Below are positions 1 through 7,276 of a stretch of DNA of 12,022 nucleotides, one piece after another. The stretch comes from Legionella sp. GTDB taxonomy: Bacteria > Pseudomonadota > Gammaproteobacteria > Legionellales > Legionellaceae. A model generated the notes under the pieces. It was not told the origin of the DNA, made no database searches, and was given only the letters and a program-made list of their open reading frames with translations. Made by a program: the position numbers and the translations under genes. Where the stretch lies: contig SCSO01000188.1 in NCBI GenBank assembly GCA_004297865.1, positions 1 to 12,022 on the forward strand. Reading direction: 5' to 3'. Every line of letters starts with the position of its first letter. Within the stretch, counting starts at the first letter, position 1.

Positions 1-123
1 CCTGATCTCGAATTCGTTAATGGTCCGGTATATGATGGAAAAGTTTGGATGTGTGGTTATTTACCAAAAGACTCAGTATCTTCGCATGTCATTTTTGGTA
101 TGGCATCGACGTTAGCGCCATAA
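1..123 (+). CDS. C-terminal fragment of an unidentified protein
   Basis: The first 40 codons in frame 1 are open and end in TAA at 121-123. The peptide has a balanced composition, with segments such as GPVYDGKVWMCGYLP near its start and a terminal STLAP, and reads like the tail of a globular protein. The gene would begin upstream of the window and converges on the desaturase gene, whose stop lies 66 bp further on. I do not recognise the family. All three forward frames are open over this short stretch, so the frame choice rests only on how protein-like the translation looks. Confidence 0.4.
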   Translation, partial: PDLEFVNGPVYDGKVWMCGYLPKDSVSSHVIFGMASTLAP

Positions 124-189
124 TACTGCCACCGTCCATATTCAAAATTAGAGGCAGACAGGTTGCTAAAGATCTTGGAATACCCGAAG

Positions 190-1119
190 TCATTTTATAT
201 GCTTTCCTTCGACAACGACTGATTCGGGAAAATAGCGTAAATTTGAAATAATTTTCAATCGTTCTAATAGCTTAATAACATAGTAAGAAAGATCAATTTC
301 CCACCAACCGATACCTTGTTTACAGGAGCGTTGATGACGGTGGTGATTATTATGAAAGCCTTCGCCCAAAGATAATATGGCAAGGAACCACATATTGCGC
401 GAATTGTCCGGGGTATTAAAGCGTCTATAACCCGCGCTGTGTAAGATGGAGTTCACAATACAACTCCCATGAAGAACCAGTACTGTTGGAATAAAGAAGG
501 TCCAAACCAGCATTTGCATGCCATTAGTGCCTAAACTTGGGTAATAGTGGTTTAATAATTCCCCATACAAGTAGGCTAATCCCATTAAGACTATAGGCGC
601 TAACCATTCTAAGCGATCAAGCCAAATTAACTCTGGATAGCGCAGCCAATCTTTAACGTATGATTTGTCGGTAGCGGAATCATTAATGGTCATCAACCAA
701 CCTAAATGACTATAGAAAAATCCTTGGGTTGGCGTATGCGGATCTCCAGGTAGATCCGTATATTGGTGATGGCGGCGATGATGAGATACCCACCACAGTG
801 GGCCTCGTTGTAAGGGGGTTAATGCGAACAATCCAAAAACGAATTGCCATCCTCTTGTTGTTTCAAAACAGCGGTGAGTAAAATATCGATGCAATAAAAC
901 GGTAACGCAAAAGGCGCGTAAAATATCAAAAAATAAAAATGAGTAAAAGGCAACTTTACTAACCCCAACAAAGATAAAGCACAAGGCGCCCAAGTGATAA
1001 AAGAGATATTCAATCACACTGCGCCAATGTATATTATCCCAGCCTTTTAACGGAGTATCGTCAGGTTTGCGCCAATGAAAAAAATAGTGTCGCAAATAAA
1101 AAGAAACTGTTTTTTTCAT
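190..1119 (-). CDS. Membrane acyl desaturase (delta-9/SCD-like, DesC-type)
   Basis: This 309-residue integral-membrane di-iron desaturase should insert a double bond into an acyl chain held as CoA or carrier thioester at the inner membrane. All histidine boxes of the stearoyl-CoA desaturase family are visible: HRYFTH (77-82), HHRRHH (113-118) and HNNHH (256-260). The extra metal-binding NSILH motif (223-227) and the DPHTPTQGFFYSHLGW-type stretch (126-141) are also present. Hydrophobic segments lie around 37-75, 93-112, 172-190 and 203-222. The ATG has a GAGGG ribosome site about 8 bases upstream. It is the last gene of the minus-strand operon, 17 bp after the permease. Family membership is clear. 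The substrate is not: it could be an ordinary membrane-lipid desaturase, or it could act on acyl chains loaded by the divergent acyl-AMP ligase/carrier protein, as in FAAL-desaturase-ACP systems such as JamABC. Confidence 0.93.
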   Translation of the reverse strand: MKKTVSFYLRHYFFHWRKPDDTPLKGWDNIHWRSVIEYLFYHLGALCFIFVGVSKVAFYSFLFFDILRAFCVTVLLHRYFTHRCFETTRGWQFVFGLFALTPLQRGPLWWVSHHRRHHQYTDLPGDPHTPTQGFFYSHLGWLMTINDSATDKSYVKDWLRYPELIWLDRLEWLAPIVLMGLAYLYGELLNHYYPSLGTNGMQMLVWTFFIPTVLVLHGSCIVNSILHSAGYRRFNTPDNSRNMWFLAILSLGEGFHNNHHRHQRSCKQGIGWWEIDLSYYVIKLLERLKIISNLRYFPESVVVEGKHIK

Positions 1120-1136
1120 TATTATACCCTCAATCC

Positions 1137-2270
1137 TTAAGAAAAATGGCGTTTAAAACGAATTGTAGCTAAAGTAATCATGCCTAAACCATAGATTAGA
1201 AGCGGCCATAAGTTGGCCCAAATTTCGCTAAAAGTGGCGCCTTTTAACATGATGCCAAATAGAATTTTATAAAAATGCGTTAATGGCAAAAATAGGCCAA
1301 CCGTTTGTGCCCATTCGGGCATGCCAAAAATTGGCAGGTTAAAACCGGTTAATATGACTGAAAAGGCTATAAATATATTTACAATTTGAACCGCTTCAAA
1401 TTGAGTAGAGCAAAAAGTAGCAATAGTTAAACCTAATGACAGTTCTGCGATAATATAGGGCAAAGCACATAAATATAATAACCAGGGACTCCCGATAAAG
1501 GGAACATTAAATAAATAATAGGACAACATAAGTCCAAGCGATAATTGCACAAAGCCGATAATAATATAGGAAAGGATTTCACCTAAGAGGATTTCAGATG
1601 GACGTGAAGGTGATGCTAATAAATATTCAATCGTGCCTCCCTGAACATCCCTGAAAGCGATTACGACAGTAATCATCAACATGGTTAACATGAGCACAAG
1701 ACCTATCATTCCAGGAACGACAAAGACTTGTGTAACACGATCAGGATCATAGAGACGATGGGTCACTATCTGGAAAGAGGGCAATTGTTGTTTTGTTTGT
1801 TGTGATTCCGGGAATACTTTGGGCAAAATGTGTTGCTTTAATCCTTCTAAAGCAATAACCGCTCGACCTGTAGATAGGGCATCGATGCTGCCATCTTCTA
1901 GTAAAAGAGCAGGGTTTTCATGACGACGTAAAGCTTCGGTAAAATTAGGGGGAATGGTAAGTACAATTAATGCTTCACCGCTTCGCAACCAATGGTAAGC
2001 CTTCTCTGTGCTGCTCGTAGAGGCAACAAATGAAAAATACTCAGTATTTTCCATTCCGCGTATGAGTTCTCGTGTTACATCACTGTTATCAAAGTTAATT
2101 AAGACGGTGGGAACTTTTTTGGGATAAGTATTAACTGCATAACCAGCTATACACACTAATATTAAAGGCAGGATAGCCATGATAACTATAGTGGCAGGAT
2201 CCCGTTTCATTAATATAAATTCTTTCCTTATGATGGCCCAAAGTCGATGAATCGAGAATCCTCTCTTCAT
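1137..2270 (-). CDS. ABC-2 type transporter permease (YhhJ/YbhR-like)
   Basis: This 377-residue membrane subunit of an ABC exporter has the YhhJ/YbhR layout. There is one transmembrane helix near the N-terminus (about 26-47), a periplasmic domain (about 48-178) and a block of five or so helices (about 183-208, 229-254, 262-285, 294-312 and 350-371). The family signature GTIEYLLASP (212-221) lies in the first cytoplasmic loop, and LPLTHFYKILFGIMLKG (328-344) precedes the last helix. Its ATG overlaps the stop of the ATPase gene by 4 bp (ATGA), which suggests translational coupling. Only one permease gene is present, unlike the two in YbhFSR, so it probably works as a homodimer with the adjacent ATPase. 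The substrate cannot be read from the sequence; the neighbours suggest a lipid-like product. Confidence 0.92.
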   Translation of the reverse strand: MKRGFSIHRLWAIIRKEFILMKRDPATIVIMAILPLILVCIAGYAVNTYPKKVPTVLINFDNSDVTRELIRGMENTEYFSFVASTSSTEKAYHWLRSGEALIVLTIPPNFTEALRRHENPALLLEDGSIDALSTGRAVIALEGLKQHILPKVFPESQQTKQQLPSFQIVTHRLYDPDRVTQVFVVPGMIGLVLMLTMLMITVVIAFRDVQGGTIEYLLASPSRPSEILLGEILSYIIIGFVQLSLGLMLSYYLFNVPFIGSPWLLYLCALPYIIAELSLGLTIATFCSTQFEAVQIVNIFIAFSVILTGFNLPIFGMPEWAQTVGLFLPLTHFYKILFGIMLKGATFSEIWANLWPLLIYGLGMITLATIRFKRHFS

Positions 2271-3184
2271 TTTCTATTTCCTTCATGTTGGATTTTAAAG
2301 ATGAATGCATCTTCCAAGGTAGTTTCGGTTTCCGCGATGTCGTACTGATTAAAAATTAAGGGATCATATTTTTTAAGAGCATCGCTTTGTAATGAGCTAA
2401 TTCGAATTTCATTTCCCTTTTCAATAAGTTGCATTGCTGAATTTTGTTTTGCCAATAATACCTTGAGACCCGCTAAATTGTTACCCTTAATCCGCCACGA
2501 ATACAATCCTGTTGATTGGATTATTTCATTAGCTGATCCTCGAGCTAATATCTCGCCATAGGACATATAGGCTAATTGATGACATCGTTCGGCTTCATCC
2601 ATATAGTGAGTGCTTAACAAAACAGTTACCCCTTGGCTGACAAGATCTTGAATGTGATCCCAAATTAACAAACGTGATTGTGGATCGATGCCTGCAGTAG
2701 GTTCGTCCAACAAAAGAATCCGTGGGCAATGTAACAATGCGGCGGCTAAAGCCAACCTTTGTTTCCAACCTCCGGACAAAGTACGGGTAATTTGTTGTTG
2801 CTTTTCTTTTAAATCAAGTAATTCAATGATCTCAGCTAGCCTCATTTTTCGGTTTTTTAAGCCAAAAATCCTGGCTATGAAATCTAGGTTTTCAAAAATG
2901 GTTAAATTTTGATAGAGGCAAAAATGTTGTGGCATGTAACCAATTTGTGCCTGAATCAATTTAGTTTGGGTAAATAAGTCTAAATTAAGGCATCTGCCCT
3001 GCCCTTTATCGGCAACTATCAAGCCACTAAGCATGCGCAAACTGGTTGTTTTACCGCAGCCATTGGCGCCTAAAAAGCCAAAAATAATACCCGAAGGGAT
3101 TTGTAAGCTTAAGTCGACAACCGCTTTGATTCCATTAAAGGACTTTTCCAGACCACACACGTCAATAATTGATGTGTTACTCAT
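2267..3184 (-). CDS. ABC transporter ATP-binding protein (DrrA/YbhF-like)
   Basis: This 305-residue protein is the ATPase of the exporter. It carries a complete nucleotide-binding domain: Walker A GANGCGKT (39-46, lysine 45), Q-loop glutamine 86, signature LSGGW (136-140), Walker B RILLLDEP (155-162, with D160 and E161), a D-loop around 165-167 and the H-loop histidine 193 in STH. A C-terminal extension of about 85 residues follows, ending in TTLEDAF (288-294), as is typical of DrrA-type exporter ATPases. All catalytic residues appear intact. The gene overlaps the adaptor stop by 8 bp and the permease start by 4 bp. It holds a single ATPase domain, unlike the tandem ATPases of RbbA and YbhF. 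Confidence 0.95.
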   Translation of the reverse strand: MSNTSIIDVCGLEKSFNGIKAVVDLSLQIPSGIIFGFLGANGCGKTTSLRMLSGLIVADKGQGRCLNLDLFTQTKLIQAQIGYMPQHFCLYQNLTIFENLDFIARIFGLKNRKMRLAEIIELLDLKEKQQQITRTLSGGWKQRLALAAALLHCPRILLLDEPTAGIDPQSRLLIWDHIQDLVSQGVTVLLSTHYMDEAERCHQLAYMSYGEILARGSANEIIQSTGLYSWRIKGNNLAGLKVLLAKQNSAMQLIEKGNEIRISSLQSDALKKYDPLIFNQYDIAETETTLEDAFIFKIQHEGNRK

Positions 3185-3761
3185 AATCTACGTCCACAGG
3201 CTGACCAATTTTTAATAAATTCTTCAATGGAGAAGAACTTAGATTGGCTTTAATCTTAAAGACTAGTTTGTATCTGTTTTTTTCACTAAAAAGAGCGTCA
3301 GGCGTGTATTCTGCTCGATTGCTTATGGAAGTAATTTTGACGGGATATTTTTTATTGCGGTATAGAACGGAAACGTTTTTACCCAAGCTAAGTTTATCTA
3401 ATTGATTTTCAGGTACATAAAATATAATACGCATCTGAGCAGGAAGTGATAGGCTAACAATGGGGCTATTAGGTGGTACGTATTCATCACGTTGATACAA
3501 TACATCAATAACCGTTGATGAGGCAGGCGCAGTCACCGTTTTTTGCCCCTCAAGCGTAACAATTTTGTCTTCTTTTGATAAAGTTTGGCCTTCTTGAACG
3601 AATAATTTTTTTAAATAGCCACCAGTGGGGCTCGATATAAAAAAAAGCTGAGACTCTACATAGCTTGTTGTTCGATAGGACTGTTTTGGTTGTTTACAAC
3701 TAGATAGTGCGATACAAAAAAATAATATAAGTGATGTTATCCATATCTTCCGAATTGCCAT
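3177..3761 (-). CDS. Short HlyD/YbhG-like adaptor lipoprotein without coiled-coil hairpin
   Basis: This 194-residue periplasmic adaptor is probably attached to a membrane by a lipid. The N-terminus has a basic start and hydrophobic stretch (8-19), then a lipobox LSSC with cysteine 22. The mature part resembles a membrane-fusion protein: a first lipoyl half-motif (GGYLKKLFVQEGQTL, 47-61), then almost directly the second half (TVTAPASSTV, 75-84), then beta-barrel-like segments (about 109-150 and 163-194). The alpha-helical hairpin that normally separates the two lipoyl halves is missing, which explains the small size compared with the usual 330 residues or more. It is the first gene of the operon, preceded by a promoter and a modest GGGA ribosome site. 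It probably couples the ABC permease to periplasmic or outer-membrane delivery of the substrate. The exact role is inferred. Confidence 0.85.
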   Translation of the reverse strand: MAIRKIWITSLILFFCIALSSCKQPKQSYRTTSYVESQLFFISSPTGGYLKKLFVQEGQTLSKEDKIVTLEGQKTVTAPASSTVIDVLYQRDEYVPPNSPIVSLSLPAQMRIIFYVPENQLDKLSLGKNVSVLYRNKKYPVKITSISNRAEYTPDALFSEKNRYKLVFKIKANLSSSPLKNLLKIGQPVDVDYE

Positions 3762-3829
3762 GTTATTTTGTCCCTAATTAGATTATTTTTTGCAAAATAC
3801 TATGCAAATCAACGTCTAAATCACGATGA

Positions 3830-3859
3830 ATTATAGCGCTTAAATTGAATGAGTGGCAA
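3830..3859 (-). promoter_or_regulatory. Sigma70-type promoter of the adaptor-ABC-desaturase operon
   Basis: Read on the minus strand, TTGCCA (3859-3854) is followed by an 18-bp spacer and a perfect TATAAT (3835-3830). Transcription would start near 3823 and give a leader of about 60 bases before the adaptor ATG. This matches the housekeeping consensus well by eye. On the plus strand, the only candidate for the divergent ligase gene is a TAATAT at 3888-3893 with no good -35 box. Confidence 0.55.
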
Positions 3860-3935
3860 ATTCTAGACTCCGCAATGACTTATAGCATAATATAAAACCG
3901 TTATAAAAAAGAAATGAAATTTAGAGAGGTTAGAA

Positions 3936-6900
3936 ATGGATTTTGTAGCCGATGCAGTTCATGGTTATGCGAGAACAAAACCCAATCAGTTAGCCTTGGC
4001 TTGGGCTAATCAAAAAGGGCTTATAACTGAAACCATCAATTATAAGGAAATGTCCTCTTTAATAAACCAAATCAGTGCCTTTCTGAGTGAATCAACTTCC
4101 TTACAAAGTGGCGATAGAGTTGTATTATTATTTACGAAAGGGACGGATTTCATTTTAACTTTTTTGGCCTGTTTGCAACTGGGTATTATACCCATCCCTT
4201 TAAAACATCCGCGAAATAATAAAAAATTTACTAGTTTGTTGCCCATTCTTAATGAGTGCCATCCCCAATATATTATTAGTTCCGATCCATTGGATACACA
4301 GGAGATATGTGACATTCCCTGGTTAACGCTAGTGGAGCAATATCCGAGTGAACTCTTTGATAAACCAGCCCAATTACCAGAAATAGCTTTTTTACAATAC
4401 ACTTCTGGGTCCATCAGCGCACCTAAAGGAGTGATGATATCTCATGAAAATTTGTTCCATAATTTAAATTTAATTGGCACCACTTTAACAAAAAATCCAA
4501 CGCAGCAAATTGTTGCTTCTTGGCTACCTCATTATCATGACATGGGGTTGATTGGTGCTTATTTGGCTAATTTGTATCATGGAAACCCGGGCTATTATAT
4601 GGCCCCTACTACGTTCATGACTAACCCTAATGCCTTTATACAGCTGATTTCCGACACTAAAGCGACATTAATTCAATGTCCTAATGCTGCCTATGAATTT
4701 ATGAGTACGCAATGGGATAATCGAGATGTGGATTTAAGTTCATTAATTAATGTCATTAATGCAGCCGAGCCTGTGCATGCGGCCACTCTCGAGAAATTTT
4801 ATGAAACCTTTAAAAAATGGGGGCTTCGCAAAGAGGCATTAAAGCCTACTTACGGACTAGCAGAGGCAACTTTATTTGTAACACAAACCGACACGCCCCA
4901 TTGGTTGAGCCACCAAAAGCATGTGGCTTGTGGATTATGTTCGGAAGTTGAGATTCGTATTGTTGATCCCAATACTCACATGGCCTGTGCTGATGAGGTT
5001 GAAGGTGAAATTTGGTTGCACAGTAAGAGTAATGCCCTTGGATATTATAATAATCCGAAGCTTACGGAAGAAATTTTTAAAGCAAAAATAATCGGAAATG
5101 AAAAAAATTATCTAAGAACCGGGGACTTAGGATTTATTCGCGATCAGCAACTATATATTAGCGGGCGTAGCAAGGAAGTCATTATTTGTAACGGCATTAA
5201 TATTTATCCCCATGATATTGAATATACGGTAGAACAGTTCCCAGGTATTCAAGCGCATGGTTGTGTTGTTTTTGCATGGGAAAATCAATTAGAAACAAAG
5301 ACAGTCATAATTGCCGAAGTAAAAAATGCGAATCAATTACCTGATATTGATGCTTTAGTTCAATTTATACTTCAACAACACGACATTCCCTTGTCTGACC
5401 TGGTTTTATGTCCTCGTTATTCCCTACCAAAAACCACTTCTGGGAAAATAAAACGTCTAGCCAGTAAGGATTTGTATAAAGAAAAAAAACTTACGGTATT
5501 AAAACAATTGCGCGGTGCTATTGGCCTTACTCATGTCCTACAAGATGATCCGGCGCATCATGATAAAACATTCTATGAGTTGGGAGTTGATTCCTTAACC
5601 ATTACCCATTTACATTTGCAATTAACCCAAAGTATTAATCCTAAATACGTTAAGGAATTGTTTACCACGCGGCTGTATAACATGCAGTTAGGCGAATACA
5701 TTAGGATTTTAAAAGCTAAATCAATCCAAGAGCAGAATAAATTAATTTCAAATTGGTTAAAGCGATTGCAAAATAAAGCAAAAAACTTAAGTCAGCAAAT
5801 TAAACAAGATGCCAAATTAGGACTTAGGGTTGATAAAAATAGTCAACCAGTCTGCCAGAAACAAGACATTAAACAGGTGTTTCTTACCGGGAGTACGGGA
5901 TTTATTGGGGCTTATTTATGTTTTTATCTTTTAAAGAATACCCAATATCACTTATTTTTATTGGTCAATGCGCCTGATGAAGCCAAAGGCTTATCACGAG
6001 TACTTGCTAATTTGGAACAATACCAACTCTTACAAAAATGTCAGGCGGAGCATTTAGAAGATCGTATTACGGTCATTTGTGGAGATCTCCGGAAGGAACA
6101 TTTTGGATTAACCCCATCCAAATGGCAGTATTTATCCGATATCCTGGATAGTATTTATCATAATGGCGCCGTTACTCATTATTTGACCTGTTATGAAGAT
6201 TTAAAAGCCGCCAATGTCGATGGGACAAAAACCATCATTAAGCTTGCTACTAACCAACGATTGAAATACATCCACTATATCTCTACTACACTAATTTTTG
6301 GATGGACGCCCAATAAACAATTAGCAGAGGATACCCAAAATGCATCCTTTAAATACGTGGATTTTGGCTATGCGGAATCAAAATGGGTTGCTGAACAATT
6401 AATATGGCAGTCGGAACAGCTTGGGGTGCCCATACAAATATACAGACCGGCTATGGTTACTGCATCTACGGAGGGACAATACACGGAGAAAGATATTGTG
6501 GCGCGCTCTCTTTCGTATTTAATAAATCATCAAGTGGCAATAAACTTACCCAATCAAATTAGTTTCTCCCCTGTAGATGAAGTGGCTGAAGATATAATAG
6601 CCATTTCTTTACTTGAAACTACTCGGTACAAGGCTTATCACTTAACAGCAGACTATGCGAATTTACCGCAAATTTCTCATTATTTAACTGAAAAATATGA
6701 TTATCAATTTAACTACATCTCATTAGCTGAATTTAATGCTCACTTGTTAGAACATGCTTCTGAACAGGATTTGATTTATCCACTGGTGTCTTTCTTTAAT
6801 AATCATTATAAAAAAATTGATAAAATGGTTAATAAACGCTATTGCAGGAAGAATTATTTAGCTGCTTTAGAAACTATTAATCCAGCTAGAGAACAAACGA

Positions 6901-6986
6901 GGATGGAAAGTACGGTAGATTTCATTATTAAATACCTGCAGAGCCATCGGTTGTTAAAATCAAAGCCTAAGGTTAGTTCGATATAA
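3936..6986 (+). CDS. Fatty acyl-AMP ligase / carrier protein / thioester reductase fusion
   Basis: This 1016-residue single-chain enzyme should activate a fatty acid with ATP, load it on its own phosphopantetheine arm and release it reductively with NAD(P)H as aldehyde or alcohol. Domain 1 (about 1-512) is an adenylating enzyme: YTSGSISAPKG (155-165), YGLAEAT (306-312), RTGDLG (394-399) and SGK with catalytic lysine 504. SWLPHYHDMGLIG (195-207) is the fatty acyl-AMP ligase hallmark. Domain 2 (about 525-595) is a carrier with GVDSL, serine 553 being the modification site. A Lys/Gln-rich helical linker leads to domain 3 (about 645-1000), a short-chain-dehydrogenase-like reductase with TGSTGFIG (651-658), T784/T785, and the YxxxK pair Y812/K816. 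The ATG is preceded by AGAGAGG six bases away. The order resembles carboxylic acid reductases but with a FAAL-type first domain. It is divergent from the transporter/desaturase operon. A phosphopantetheinyl transferase must be supplied from elsewhere. Confidence 0.93.
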   Translation: MDFVADAVHGYARTKPNQLALAWANQKGLITETINYKEMSSLINQISAFLSESTSLQSGDRVVLLFTKGTDFILTFLACLQLGIIPIPLKHPRNNKKFTSLLPILNECHPQYIISSDPLDTQEICDIPWLTLVEQYPSELFDKPAQLPEIAFLQYTSGSISAPKGVMISHENLFHNLNLIGTTLTKNPTQQIVASWLPHYHDMGLIGAYLANLYHGNPGYYMAPTTFMTNPNAFIQLISDTKATLIQCPNAAYEFMSTQWDNRDVDLSSLINVINAAEPVHAATLEKFYETFKKWGLRKEALKPTYGLAEATLFVTQTDTPHWLSHQKHVACGLCSEVEIRIVDPNTHMACADEVEGEIWLHSKSNALGYYNNPKLTEEIFKAKIIGNEKNYLRTGDLGFIRDQQLYISGRSKEVIICNGINIYPHDIEYTVEQFPGIQAHGCVVFAWENQLETKTVIIAEVKNANQLPDIDALVQFILQQHDIPLSDLVLCPRYSLPKTTSGKIKRLASKDLYKEKKLTVLKQLRGAIGLTHVLQDDPAHHDKTFYELGVDSLTITHLHLQLTQSINPKYVKELFTTRLYNMQLGEYIRILKAKSIQEQNKLISNWLKRLQNKAKNLSQQIKQDAKLGLRVDKNSQPVCQKQDIKQVFLTGSTGFIGAYLCFYLLKNTQYHLFLLVNAPDEAKGLSRVLANLEQYQLLQKCQAEHLEDRITVICGDLRKEHFGLTPSKWQYLSDILDSIYHNGAVTHYLTCYEDLKAANVDGTKTIIKLATNQRLKYIHYISTTLIFGWTPNKQLAEDTQNASFKYVDFGYAESKWVAEQLIWQSEQLGVPIQIYRPAMVTASTEGQYTEKDIVARSLSYLINHQVAINLPNQISFSPVDEVAEDIIAISLLETTRYKAYHLTADYANLPQISHYLTEKYDYQFNYISLAEFNAHLLEHASEQDLIYPLVSFFNNHYKKIDKMVNKRYCRKNYLAALETINPAREQTRMESTVDFIIKYLQSHRLLKSKPKVSSI

Positions 6987-7036
6987 ATCCGAACGCGTCA
7001 GCATTGGTTTTTCTTTTATTCAAGGAAAATTGGGGC

Positions 7037-7224
7037 ATGCACCAAGGGTCTATCTGCACCAGTTTTGCCGAGTTTGTGAGCTCGCCTTTATTGGATGTAC
7101 CTCAAAAATTAACCCCAAGAAATTCTTACAAATGGTGGCATACGGTCAGCAAAATGAGGCCGAAGCACTACTTAAAAATAACCCAGTGCAGCTCAATAGC
7201 AATATAGCTATTGGCGCATCATAA
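7037..7224 (+). pseudogene. Frameshifted remnant of an effector-like repeat protein
   Basis: From ATG 7037 one frame reads MHQGSICTSFAEF and SSPLLDVPQK. After the A5 run at 7104-7108 the sensible reading moves to another frame: INPKKFLQMVAYGQQ, then NEAEALLKNNPVQL, ending at TAA 7222-7224. Restoring one A to that run would join the two halves smoothly. The second half resembles, from memory, a module of the form FLxxVAxGxxxxAEALLKxNPxLL found at the start of many Legionella-family accessory and effector-like proteins. The continuation expected after that motif is missing, so the copy also looks truncated at its 3' end. It lies 50 bp after the ligase-reductase stop. An alternative is a small intact gene from a TTG start at 7030 in the second frame alone. 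Confidence 0.45.
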
Positions 7225-7276
7225 CAACTAGGAATGAATTGGGATAATAAGAAATGATTTTGAAGACACTTCACTT

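Noticed and set aside
45..251. 68-residue forward open frame
   Set aside because: It runs across the end of the unidentified gene fragment and into the antisense of the desaturase, and the composition of most of it is not coding-like. Only its HTH-like centre is kept as a weak finding.
7261..7273. Short hairpin TGAAG-ACA-CTTCA as a terminator between convergent genes
   Set aside because: The stem is only 5 bp, AT-rich and without a clean T tract on either strand.
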